A DNA stretch of 64,000 nucleotides from Mesostigma viride (GCA_009746045.1 RPFO01000213.1:5142317-5206316); one strand, 5' to 3'; positions 23,053-33,190 are shown, counted from the stretch's first letter. The notes: generated by a model not told the origin, from the sequence alone. Numbers and translations: made by a program.

Positions 23053-23944
23053 GTTGTTATTTGATTACATTGTATGATTTCGATTGTGTATTATGCCCAG
23101 CCCCTTCGTTTTCATGCCGCTGTTGAATGGGGAGAGGCGAGTGTTAGCTGGCCACCGTTTTTTTCTTCCGTTCCGTCAATGCAAAGGTAATCGTTATCTG
23201 CATGGCCAACGCTGGCGTTAAAAGCAATGCCTTGCTTGCTATGGTAAGCGTAGTGTGGATGGTTTCTTGTTGCTGCCTTGTTGCTGAAAGTTTTTCCCAG
23301 GCTTTCTGGGATCTTGCCTATATGGTTTCTGACATATAACCCTTTTTCTAGAGGGAGCTAGGTAGAGGAGTTGACCTTGTCATGTTGGCATTCTGCTGCT
23401 GTGATAGCCTCTTCGTCTTTGCAATACCTATAATGAGCCCTTTATATTGCATGCATGGCTCTAGTAAGGGTGCTAAAGCACCATGGTGTCACCTAAGCGT
23501 CCTACGAAGACCTAGGACCGACCTTGGCCACTGAAAACCTGTCCTTACCCTAGTTTGGCTTAGCTAGCTTTCCTTGTGCTCTGCCAAGTGCAATTGCTCG
23601 TATCGGGTTCCTGGCCGTCTGTCATAGCTTTCCGTGAGGTGGCCAAGCATGGGCAGCCCCGGGGTGGCTGCCACATGTTAGGGAGGTGTCCTATGGGTTT
23701 GCTGACCGCTTGTGGTCCTTGGAAGCATGGTCTTTATGTCTCATTCTCTCGTACATTCTAGTGGAGGGTTTTCCTTGGTTGCCGATGCAGGCCCCCCTGC
23801 ACGTAACAATTCATAATTAAATAGGAAATGCGCACATATGGATGATGTTAAGCATTGGAACTCTCAAACACATCATAAATGATCATGCTTCAAAGCCCCA
23901 TATTTATTTTTTTGTGTGTTAGAGAGTTATTAACAGTATTGCAC
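23053..23944. other. No recognised feature
   Basis: Interior of the piggyBac-like element. No gene or known repeat seen. Confidence 0.4.
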
Positions 23945-23962
23945 TGTCCTCAATTGAGGACA
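23945..23962. repeat. 18-bp perfect palindrome (right copy)
   Basis: TGTCCTCAATTGAGGACA followed by AAAAC. Second copy of the sequence at 22233-22250. Confidence 0.8.
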
Positions 23963-23984
23963 AAACTGTTGGGTGTCAGCCATT

Positions 23985-24020
23985 GGTACTGCCCGCTATA
24001 AATATTATCAGTCAGTACCA
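23985..24020. repeat. Subterminal hairpin of the piggyBac-like right end
   Basis: GGTACTGCCC ... GTCAGTACC with a TATAAATATTA loop, immediately inside the right terminal repeat. It is similar in layout to the hairpin at 16780-16812. Confidence 0.65.
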
Positions 24021-24032
24021 TTTAAGGGTTAA

Positions 24033-24730
24033 TTCTTGCACAGCATGACTCCTACGGATGGCCGTCTGCCACTCAGCAGGCGGAGGCTCATCAGAGAGCA
24101 GAACACGGCCTGTTGCAGTCTTGCACAACGCCAGCAGAAGCTCCCGCACACGGGTCAGGGGCCTTGAGCATGCAGCCGTCGGCCGAAAGCCTGGTCGGCA
24201 CCGACCGCCGCATCGTACCACAAGTGAGCAAGGGCATGTACCGTCCAATTCCTCCAAAGTAAAGGGGTGGACGACGTAGTTGTTGGCAAGGCAGCCCTCC
24301 TTCAGGGCGGGGACTTGGTAGTCCGCGGCCGAAGAGGGTGCCGCGGGCGGCGGGGGCCGGGGGTCCATGCAGTGCAACACCAGAGACGGCCGGGCGCCCG
24401 TCTTGGGGTGAAGCGGGTGTGTGTATGGGGGGGGCGCGAGCCCTGACCCGTCAAGGAACTGACACTGTCAAACAAGTTGCACACTCAGGGCCAACCAGCG
24501 GTCAAGGCTGACCGGCGCCGCGCCGTCCCCCGTGTGCTCCACCGGGGGTGCGCTGCCGCCGGCCGCAGTGCCGGTCAAGGTGGTACCACATTTCCTTGCC
24601 CTGCATGCATGGTTGCGAGCTAGTTGGCAGGCCTTAGCATCCGCAATGTACTGGGCCGCCTCTGCCTCCTGAGGGATATACGTTTCATATACTTGCCACG
24701 GAGACATGCTCTTAATTAATCGATTAATGA
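24033..24730 (-). mobile_element. LINE-A, 5' part of the split copy
   Basis: Minus strand: from about 24710 (codons EAEAAQYIADAKACQLARNH, the linker upstream of RT) through the Pro-rich SSAADYQVPALKEGCLA segment and WQTAIRR to 24033, where the reading breaks at the piggyBac-like insertion and continues at 16760. Several frameshifts are visible. No endonuclease domain remains. Confidence 0.8.
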
Positions 24731-24744
24731 ATTAAATCAAGCAA

Positions 24745-24805
24745 GGAGACAACCAGCGCAGGCCATGTGGAAATCGGGAGAATCCGGACCATCCGACCAT
24801 GGTAG
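24745..24805 (+). repeat. Element R, partial copy
   Basis: CAAGGAGACAACCAGCGCAG, then GGCC, GAAATCGGGAGAATCCGGAC and CATGGTAGC, matching the longer copy at 62572-62760 with a few extra bases. Confidence 0.75.
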
Positions 24806-24865
24806 CCCATATAGCCACGGACTATAGATATAATAGACGGCGGTATAGGACTGTTTGCACCATCA

Positions 24866-25744
24866 ATTCATCCATCCATCCATCCATCCATCCATCCATC
24901 CATCCATCCATCCATCCATCCATCCATCCATCCATCCATCCATCCATCCATCCATCCATCCATCCATCCATCCATCCATCCATCCATCCATCCATCCATC
25001 CATCCATCCATCCATCCATCCATCCATCCATCCATCCGGCCATCCATCCATCCATCCATCCATCCATCCATCCATCCATCCATCCATCCATCCATCCATC
25101 CATCCATCCATCCATCCATCCATCCATCCATCCATCCATCCATCCATCCATCCATCCATCCATCCATCCATCCATCCATCCATCCATCCATCCATCCATC
25201 CATCCATCCATCCATCCATCCATCCATCCATCCATCCATCCATCCATCCATCCATCCATCCATCCATCCATCCATCCATCCATCCATCCATCCATCCATC
25301 CATCCATCCATCCATCCATCCATCCATCCATCCATCCATCCATCCATCCATCCATCCATCCATCCATCCATCCATCCATCCATCCATCCATCCATCCATC
25401 CATCCATCCATCCATCCATCCATCCATCCATCCATCCATCCATCCATCCATCCATCCATCCATCCATCCATCCATCCATCCATCCATCCATCCATCCATC
25501 CATCCATCCATCCATCCATCCATCCATCCATCCATCCATCCATCCATCCATCCATCCATCCATCCATCCATCCATCCATCCATCCATCCATCCATCCATC
25601 CATCCATCCATCCATCCATCCATCCATCCATCCATCCATCCATCCATCCATCCATCCATCCATCCATCCATCCATCCATCCATCCATCCATCCATCCATC
25701 CATCCATCCATCCATCCATCCATCCATCCATCCATCCATCCATC
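24866..25744. repeat. (ATCC)n microsatellite, about 880 bp
   Basis: Essentially pure CATC/ATCC repeat of about 220 units with one interruption (CCGGCC at about 25036). The long open frames in several phases (Ile-His-Pro-Ser or Met-Asp-Gly-Trp repeats) are artefacts of repeat length. Confidence 0.98.
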
Positions 25745-25751
25745 GGGGTGA

Positions 25752-25885
25752 AATTAATTAATTAAACGCGCGCTCCCGTTGGGGAGTCACGAAGCACCGA
25801 AGTGCTTTTGATCCAGCTGTGTGTGCACAACAGGAAGAAAGGGCAGAGACCCCCATTCTCCTTCATGCCAAAGGCATGCCACAGC
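25752..25885 (-). mobile_element. Element S 3' end piece
   Basis: Minus-strand S terminus: TTAATTAATTAA tail at 25752-25765, then the CTCCCGTTGGGGAGTCACG block through GGCATGCCACAGCTG. Joined directly to a plus-strand S ORF1 end, so this is a rearranged junction. Confidence 0.75.
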
Positions 25886-26554
25886 TGGCGGCCCCCCCAC
25901 CAGTCCTACTCACCTTCCCCTCCCCTGAGGATAAGCAGCGGTTCCTCTCTCGTCGCAAGCGGTTGCACGACCTCACCTGGACGCTGGATGACGACCTCAC
26001 CCCCGCTCAGCAACAGCAGCGACGCGACCTGTGGCCGGAATACCTCCGCCATAAGCAGGACCCCCAGAAGCCCAAGGTGTACTGGAGGGGCGGGGACCTG
26101 ATGATCAACCACAAGATGTGGACGCCCCCAGCGGGCTAGAATAGCAATAGCCCTAGCTTGTAACCATTGGCGTCACTGCCGCTAAGGCAGCCATGCCTAG
26201 AATGTTGCCTAGCTGTGCCAACACACCTAGTCACGTGCCGCCAACGCACGGTACACAACCAGCCATAGCCTTAGCCTAGTCCTAGTACAGCCATGCTACG
26301 CCCTGGCTATGTTCAGATTACTTGCCCACGCTCCTTGCTATGATATGCTCACATGGGTCTTATTGCACCCACAGTTTGCCGGATCGTTAGCCTGTCCTTT
26401 TAGCTAGCCGCGCCCGATTGCAGCTGTGGCATGCCTTTGGCATGAAGGAGACTGGGGGTCTCTGCCCTTTCTCCTGTAGTGCACACACAGGGATTAAAAG
26501 CACTTCGGTGCTCCGTGACTCCCCAACGGGAGCACGAGTTTAATTAATTAATTA
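25886..26554 (+). mobile_element. Element S: ORF1 end plus 3' UTR
   Basis: Open frame to the stop at 26139 encodes the ORF1 C-terminal region: VLLTFPSPEDKQRFLSRRKR, LDDDLTPAQQQQRRDLWPEY, KVYWRGGDLMI. It is followed by a 415-bp 3' UTR ending CACTTCGGTGCTCCGTGACT, CCCCAACGGGAGCACGAG and a TTAATTAATTAA tail. The ORF1 N-terminus is missing. It forms one arm of an inverted pair with 26555-27020. Confidence 0.8.
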
Positions 26555-27020
26555 ATGCCACAGCTGCACTCGGACATGCTAAACGATCCGGCATGCAATC
26601 TGTGGGTGCAATATAAGACCCATGTGAGCATGGCATAACAAAGAGTGTGGGCAAGCTAGTAATCTGACGATCATAGCCAGGACGTAGCATGGCTGTACAA
26701 GGACTAAGCTAAGGCTATGCATGGCTGGTTGTGTACCACGTGCGTTAGCGGTGCACGTGACCAGGTATGTTGGCACAGCTAGGCAAACAGTCTATGCATG
26801 GCTGCCATATGTAGCGGCAGTGACTATACCAATGGATACAAGCTAGGGCTATAATTATGCAAGCTATTCTAGCCCGCTGGGGGCGTCCCACATATTGTGG
26901 TTGATCATCGATCAGGTCCCTGCCCCTCCATTGGCACCTTGGGCTTCTGGGGGTCCTGCTTGTGGCGGAGGTATTCCGGCCACAGGTCGCGTCGCTGCTG
27001 CTGCTGAGCGGGGGTGCTGA
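26555..27020 (-). mobile_element. Element S, inverted second copy
   Basis: Minus strand: ORF1 end (27015-26890, AQQQQRRDLWPEYLRHKQDP) followed by the S 3' UTR down to GGCATT at 26555. It lacks the last 110 bp of UTR. It differs from its neighbour and from 62940-63230 by several exact 4-bp insertions. Confidence 0.8.
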
Positions 27021-27027
27021 TCGGGGT

Positions 27028-27071
27028 TAATACTCCGTGACTCCCCAACGGGAGCACGAGTTTAGTTAATA
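27028..27071 (+). mobile_element. Element S 3' terminus, 40 bp
   Basis: CTCCGTGACTCCCCAACGGG followed by AGCACGAGTTTAGTTAAT: only the last part of S remains. Confidence 0.65.
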
Positions 27072-27345
27072 CAGCCGCTGAATCAAGCCAGAGGTCCTTA
27101 GTAGCTCGAATCCATGTTGGATCTATATACTTGAACGTATGTGAATTCACGTTTTTCGTGTCTCGGCACTCGATGCCGGCAGCCGTTGAGTTTACTATTT
27201 GTTTAATAGTTCTCGACAATATCATCACTGCATGACTATTCTCATAAGTGGCCGCCGGCCCCACCATGGCCACATTGGCTTATGCACCTCTCATCTAGGG
27301 TGCTAACTATCAACAAACACCTGTACCCAGGTGCAGGCCGCGGGC
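27072..27345. other. No recognised feature
   Basis: No gene or repeat recognised. Confidence 0.35.
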
Positions 27346-27475
27346 TGGTGAGTAAAATTAAATTAATTAAGAACATAACTCTGTTGAGAGTATACGTAAC
27401 ACTTGGCCCTGAGAAGGGGGCATATATGGTTTTTAATACATTCTGGGCTAGAACCTGCAGGTGGGGGATGTAAAC
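27346..27475 (-). mobile_element. Element X 3' end fragment
   Basis: Resembles 45680-45790: AAATTAATTAA tail, AACATAACTCTGTTGAGAGT, GGGGGCATAT, TGCAGGTGGGGGATGTAAA. Confidence 0.65.
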
Positions 27476-27539
27476 ACTGGACACATCAATCCGAAAACCC
27501 ATTTTCTTCCCCTGGAAAATATTTGGAGATGGAATAATG

Positions 27540-28770
27540 GTCAGTTTGACCTCAAATTTGGCACCAAGGTTCCTTATCAGATATCTTATGATGCCATGTG
27601 GTCAAAATTTTTTTTGGGAGTTGGCAGCATGGTAACATGGTGACATTTGCTAGCAAAAAATACTGTATTTTCAGCACTTTCTGGCATGTATGCATATATA
27701 ATGACATCAAATGAACTCAGTTGGGCCTGGAACTTTGCACATGTTTTAAACACATCCCATGCAGCATGCCCACAAAGTTTCAGGCTGGTTGGATGACAAA
27801 TTGGTGACAAATGCTAGCATAAATACCCCCAAAATGCAGTTTTTCATGGTTTTCCAAGGGTTTTATCACACATATGCATACCAAATGAGCTCAGTTGGAG
27901 CTGGAACTTTGCACATGTTCTAAACACATCCCATGCAGCATGCCCACAAAGTTTCAGGCTGGTTGGATGACAAATTGGTGACAAATGCTAGCATAAATAC
28001 CCAAAAAATGCAGCTTTTCATGGTTTTCCAAGGGTTTTATCACACATATGCATACATAATGACACCAAATGAACTCAGTTGGGCCTGGAACTTTGCACAT
28101 GTTCTAAACACATCCCATGCAGCATGCCCACAAAGTTTCAGGCTGGTTGGATGACAAATTGGTGACAAATGCTAGCATAAATACCCCCAAAATGCAGTTT
28201 TTCATGGTTTTCCAAGGGTTTTATCACACATATGCATACCAAATGAGCTCAGTTGGAGCTGGAACTTTGCACATGTTCTAAACACATCCCATGCAGCATG
28301 CCCACAAAGTTTCAGGCTGGTTGGATGACAAATCAGTGGTGACAAATGCCAGCATAAATACCCCAAAATGCAGCTTTTCATGGTTTTCCAAGGGTTTTAT
28401 CACACATATGCATACATAATGACACCAAATGAACTCAGTTGGAGCTGGAACTTTGCACATGTTCTAAACACATCCCATGCAGCATGCCCACAAAGTTTCA
28501 GGCTGGTTGGATGACAAAATGGTGACTGATGCTAGCAAAAAACAACCCAAAAGGCAGTTTTCCTTGGTTTTCCAAGGGTTCCAACACATGGGTGCCTATA
28601 TCAATGAACTCAGTTAAGCCTAGAACTTTGCACAGCTCATAAAAACATCTATGTTAACTGCCCACAAGAAATTCAGACTGTTTGCATGACCAATAGCTGA
28701 CAGATGCTAGCAAACATTGCACAAAAAATGCAGTTCCTAGTAATTGTTTTTCAAGGGTTTCATCCCATAG
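27540..28770. repeat. About 180-bp satellite, alternating unit lengths
   Basis: Six to seven tandem units. The marker GGAACTTTGCAC occurs at 27729, 27903, 28087, 28261 and 28447, with a diverged one at 28623. Spacings are 174, 184, 174, 186 and about 175. Longer units contain ATAATGACACCAAATGAACT and shorter ones have ACCAAATGAGCTC instead, so the real period is a dimer near 359 bp. The outer units are more diverged than the inner ones. There is no coding content. Confidence 0.93.
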
Positions 28771-28953
28771 TTGCAAGTCAACCATTCCAGTTTGGGATAT
28801 ATAGTCAGGTTCCCAACAACACATCTTGATGATATATTATGTGATATTGCAGGAAGGCAGACTTAGGGGCACACGCCCATGATACAACGTCAACATGTAC
28901 ATCAACAACACACACGTAACTTAGCTAATCATCATAATAAAAAGCACACCTTC

Positions 28954-29189
28954 CCCACCCACCCACCCACCCACCCACCCACCCACCCACCCACCCACCC
29001 ACCCACCCACCCACCCACCCACCCACCCACCCACCCACCCACCCACCCACCCACCCACCCACCCACCCACCCACCCACCCACCCACCCACCCACCCACCC
29101 ACCCACCCACCCACCCACCACCCACCCACCCACCACCCACCCACCCACCCACCCACCCACCCACCCACCCACCCACCCACCCACCCACC
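28954..29189. repeat. (CCCA)n microsatellite
   Basis: About 235 bp of CCCA with two 3-base slips near 29120-29135. Frames through it are artefacts. Confidence 0.97.
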
Positions 29190-29197
29190 CATATAAC

Positions 29198-29199
29198 CA

Positions 29200-29239
<40 letters not shown>

Positions 29240-29243
29240 CACA

Positions 29244-29291
<48 letters not shown>

Positions 29292-29292
29292 C
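29198..29292. repeat. (GCAC)n then (CA)n
   Basis: About 80 bp of GCAC passing into CACACA, eight bases after the CCCA tract. Confidence 0.95.
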
Positions 29293-29300
29293 AAAGTCAT

Positions 29301-30091
29301 GCCTTCCCTCCCTCCCTCCCTCCCTCCCTCCCTCCCTCCCTCCCTCCCTCCCTCCCTCCCTCCCTCCCTCCCTCCCTCCCTCCTCCTCCCTCCCTCCCTC
29401 CCTCCCTCCCTCCCTCCCTCCCTCCTCCCTCCCTCCCTCCCTCCCTCCCTCCCTCCCTCCCTCCCTCCCTCCCTCCCTCCCTCCCTCCCTCCCTCCCTCC
29501 CTCCCTCCCTCCCTCCCTCCCTCCCTCCCTCCTCCCTCCCTCCCTCCTCCCTCCCTCCCTCCCTCCCTCCTCCCTCCCTCCCTCCCTCCCTCCCTCCCTC
29601 CCTCCTCCCTCCCTCCCTCCCTCCCTCCCTCCCTCCCTCCCTCCCTCCCTCCCTCCTCCCTCCCTCCCTCCCTCCCTCCCTCCCTCCCTCCCTCCCTCCC
29701 TCCCTCCCTCCCTCCCTCCCTCCCTCCCTCCCTCCCTCCCTCCTCCCTCCCTCCCTCCCTCCCTCCCTCCCTCCCTCCTCCCTCCCTCCCTCCCTCCCTC
29801 CCTCCCTCCCTCCCTCCCTCCCTCCCCCTCCCTCCCTCCCTCCCTCCCTCCCTCCCTCCCTCCTCCCTCCCTCCCTCCCTCCCTCCCTCCTCCTCCCTCC
29901 CTCCCTCCCTCCCTCCCTCCCTCCTCCCTCCCTCCCTCCCTCCCTCCCTCCCTCCCTCCCTCCCCTCCCTCCCTCCCTCCCTCCCTCCCTCCCTCCCTCC
30001 TCCCTCCCTCCCTCCCTCCCTCCCTCCCTCCCTCCCTCCCTCCCTCCCTCCCTCCCTCCCTCCCTCCCTCCCTCCCTCCCTCCCTCCCCCC
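29301..30091. repeat. (CCCT)n microsatellite, about 790 bp
   Basis: CCTC units with frequent single-base losses (CCTCCTCC). Same sequence class as the sulfotransferase intron array at 5448, in the opposite orientation. Followed by short CATT/CATG repeats to 30135. Confidence 0.97.
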
Positions 30092-30135
30092 ATCATTCAT
30101 GCATCCATTCATTCATGCATGCATCCACTCATTCA

Positions 30136-31090
30136 TGAACATGCCTCCGCTGGCCAGGGGTTCAAAATGATGCAACAGGCACCAAAAAAGGGAGAAGGAG
30201 CCGCCTCCCCGACGTGCCGCCCGGCGACGGCAGCGATGGGCCCAGGCGGGGAACAGTGCGCTTTGTCTTGTTCGCCGGGGTGAGCCGGCGGGGTGCGGTC
30301 ACTGTCGCGTTTTATTTAGCCCGCCCGCCCCAGTCCTTCTCGGAGTGCCTTCTCAGGCCATGGCGTCAGGGTAAGAGTTCTTTTCGCCCGTCGCCGGACG
30401 CTTAAACCACTAGACTACGCCGGTTAATTACGACAAGAAAGCGGGTTACGACGATAGAAACCAGTAGATGGTGGTTCTCCCGCACCCCGGGCACACCAGC
30501 GACATCGGCAGCGAGCCCCGCCCGCAGTTTATGCAGCGGACAATGTTGCTCTGCCCAGTGAAAGTCATAAAGCTGCAAGAAATGGGGTGAAAGCGATTCA
30601 ATCCACGACATGCATTTTTGCCCCTGTCAGCGCTCCTATAATTCTGACTTTTACGGGGAAATCGCGTGCAACATGGAAACGCAAAATTAAGGGAATTCCA
30701 ACACTAAATTTCTTCGAAATGATATAAGGAATCGTTCGAAAGTGTGCCCTCCCACCAGGTGCGTCTTAATCTGTGCTAGACATTACCTTGCACACGCACG
30801 GGTAGCTGTGCGCGGCGTGCGAAACTGGCCACTGCTGCCTGTTTGCCGTCGCACCCTCCAAAAAAAGAACTGCTTTCGAACGTTTTTTTTCCAGAATAAA
30901 TTTCCTTACGAGAATGCCGATCGAACAAGCGAAATCCGGTACAAAATGGCTTCGTAATTCCTGCACAGTAAATTTTCACGCCACCATAGCCTTCGCAATG
31001 AAATTTGCACTCAACATCTCCCGCGCGCACCGAATTTCGTCAATTTCACCCCGGATTTGCCGCGGACACTTTGGCGCGGCGTCGGATTGA
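30136..31090. other. No recognised gene
   Basis: GC-rich to about 30420, then AT-richer. The minus strand near 30388-30425 contains a tRNA A-box-like string (GCGTAGTCTAGTGGTTTAAG) without a convincing B box or cloverleaf. No coding support. Confidence 0.4.
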
Positions 31091-31302
31091 TGTGGATCCA
31101 CCTACTCTGGGTGCTCTAGGTGCACCTGCACCTCCATGTATTCCAGCAGCTAAGGTGCGGACATGGAGTGGAAGATGATTATGGCTCGGCAAGAGCTACT
31201 AAAGGCATGGCCTCTCAGCAGAGAGTAGCTCTCTGCAATTAGGGCAAAGTGCAATGCTAACTATACTTAATGCTATAATAATGCATCAGCTGGTGTGGAT
31301 CC

Positions 31303-32685
31303 GGGTTGGTCAGTACGCCGTACGGAGCCGCAAAAATACGGGAAAACGTACACTGAAGGCCTCCGCCGTATATACGCGTATTTATTTTAGAATACGCGAT
31401 TTGGACTTAGAATTTTTCGGGGGTACCAGCGGGCAGCGGGCACTGGCGCAGTGCCCAGGTTCTGGGCGCGGCGCGCTCACTGCACATTTGAGATTTTTAC
31501 TACTAGAAGTAGATGCGTACAGTTCTTTTCATAAAGCGCAAGCTTGCAAAATGTTTGGCCGGTAGGAGACAGCTAGGACTAGGTACATAACGCATAGGGT
31601 AATAACAGTGTGCCAGCAAATGCCAGCTGTGCTACTGACGGTGTAATGCAATATAGCGACGACGAGGCCAGTGCGCGACTGTGCGACAGTGTGCAGCCAT
31701 TTTCGATTTGCAGCCATGAAGAAGAAAGGGCCTGAATGGGATTTCGTTCTCGAGAAGAAAGAAGCAGTCACAGATGCTGTTAGTAACAAAACGCAGTTTG
31801 TGTCGAATAAGTTCTGCTCATTTTGCAACAAGAAGTTCTCATACGGGGCGGGGGCAATCAGCGTATTCCGAGTCCGTGCACACTTTGCCGGAATCGCAGG
31901 GGAAGGGATGTTACCCTGCGACAAAATTCCACCGAATATCCGGCGCAGGTTTCTCAGGATTGCTATCAACAAGTTGCAGAAGTCACTGAGACGCCAAGAA
32001 GCAGCACAATTTGAACAGGGCAATGGCGGAGATGGGAAGGGGCTCAGTGAGTGCACCGGCTGACTTGTCGTCGGTTCCCAGCAAAGGCCAGCTGAGCATC
32101 ACCAAATGGCTGGTTCCCGTCGACGAGAAAGGTGTCCAGCTAGCTGCTGGCTGCCGAATTTTTTATCGAGAACAGCGTTGCCTTCAATGCGGCTGAGAGC
32201 GCCTCTTTCAAGCAGATGGTGGCCGGCATGATCCAGTACAAAGGAGGGCACGTCACCCCTCCTTCTCGGAAGTTGTTGGGTGGCGAGCTCCTCGTGAAGA
32301 AGAAGGAGAGCGTGGTCCTTAGTTGTGTCTTATGTCCTCTCATGCATTATATAGTGGATGGCTTTCCTTACAATTAATTAATTAATTGATTCCTTACAAT
32401 TCCCGTTGCAGGCTTGCAGCCTGCTCCCCCCTGCATTTAATTAACAAATCATAATCAGATAGGATTGCAGGGCATAAATGGAAGATGTTAATAAATAAGC
32501 ATATACACCAAATTTCAGTTGCAATAACTGCATGACCATCATCAAGGAGCGTGCTAATTGGGTGACTGACAATTGGACCACAAAAACTGTCGCGTATTTT
32601 ACCGCCGCGTATTTTACAACCCCCACGTATAATACGCGTATTTTAGGTCCGCGTATTATACCCCGTACACGTATTTGCCAACCCA
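31303..32685 (+). mobile_element. hAT-like DNA transposon, non-autonomous
   Basis: Flanked by GGTGTGGATCC on both sides (31292-31302 and 32686-32696), a single occurrence of which is expected in the X-derived host sequence. Ends are imperfect inverted repeats (GGGTTGGTCAGTACG against TGGGTTGGCAAATACG). Subterminal CGCGTATTTTA-like motifs recur at both ends. The exact duplication could be 8 bp, as for hAT, within the 11 matching bases. The interior holds transposase remnants lacking the catalytic core. Confidence 0.8.
31716..32345 (+). pseudogene. hAT transposase N-terminal remnant (BED finger)
   Basis: The first frame starts at ATG 31716 and carries a BED-type zinc finger: CSFCNKKF, then RVRAH and PCDKIP (Cys-x2-Cys ... 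His ... Cys). After frameshifts near 32030 and 32155 the reading continues with SITKWLVP and then FFIENSVAFNAAESASFKQM and GGHVTPPSRKLLGG, the region following the BED finger in hAT transposases. The RNase-H-like catalytic domain and dimerisation region are absent, so the protein cannot transpose DNA. Ends about 340 bp before the right terminal repeat. Confidence 0.8.
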
Positions 32686-33072
32686 GGTGTGGATCCCATC
32701 ATAGGCATACATGTACATGGCCACGTTGGCTAAGCCTTACTATTCTGCACTACTGCCGCTATCACGAATTCTATTTTATTCCGCGCGACCAAAAAATGCA
32801 GTTTACCCCCCATGCCGATGGCAGTAAAAGAAAGCAGCGATATTGTAAAACAGCTACTTGCCGCCACAACCCAACATCATTAAATCATCGTCTTCAACAT
32901 TCGAGCAATTGTTTTGCATTTCTCTAGCCCTACATTGCTAGTTTCGCCTAAACGCAGTCGCCATGGCCACTTCCGCAAGGGGTGCGCGCACCGTGCACCC
33001 ACTTTTCACGGTACGGCTGGTACCGCGAATTAATTTTTTCGGGCAGAAAATATTCGCCGCGCCACGTCCCCT

Positions 33073-33188
33073 TAATTAATTAATTAATTAATTAATTAAT
33101 TAATTAATTAATTAATTAATTAATTAATTAATTAATTAATTAATTAATTAATTAATTAATTAATTAATTAATTAATTAATTAATTAAT
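33073..33188. repeat. (TTAA)n tract, 116 bp
   Basis: Uninterrupted TTAATTAA repeat (29 units of 4). It abuts the truncated C-terminal end of the X ORF1 remnant at 33190, where the downstream ORF1 sequence is missing. Confidence 0.97.
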
Positions 33189-33190
33189 AT

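Larger units (their letters stand above)
16765..24028. mobile_element. piggyBac-like element, 7.26 kb, split LINE-A
   Basis: Both ends read TTAACCCTTAAATGGTA inward (16761-16777 and complement of 24016-24032). The LINE-A reading that stops at 24033 (CAAGAA) resumes at 16760 (GGGTTCTGCTGC), so this block was inserted in one event. TTAA at both edges and inverted repeats beginning CCC are the hallmark of piggyBac elements (TTAA target duplication, CCC termini). Inside are a 5'-truncated LINE-B, hairpin-forming repeats and an unrecognised 0.6-kb open frame. I see no intact DDD transposase, so it is probably non-autonomous. An alternative is another TIR element whose ends happen to include TTAA. 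Confidence 0.7.

Noticed and set aside
24866-25744. Long open frames of Ile-His-Pro-Ser and Met-Asp-Gly-Trp repeats on both strands
   Set aside because: They arise in several phases from a pure tetranucleotide repeat with no flanking gene structure.
24866-30091. CRISPR-like arrays
   Set aside because: All arrays are contiguous short tandem repeats or a satellite without unique spacers, in a eukaryotic context.
28921-30138. Long Gly-Arg-Glu and Leu-Pro-Ser frames, up to 391 codons
   Set aside because: Same artefact from CCCA, GCAC and CCCT arrays; open in most phases.
30388-30425. tRNA-like A box on the minus strand (GCGTAGTCTAGTGGTTTAAG)
   Set aside because: Nearby sequence gives a GGCGT/ACGCC pairing but no B box, no clear anticodon arm and no cloverleaf; perhaps a tRNA-derived SINE remnant.
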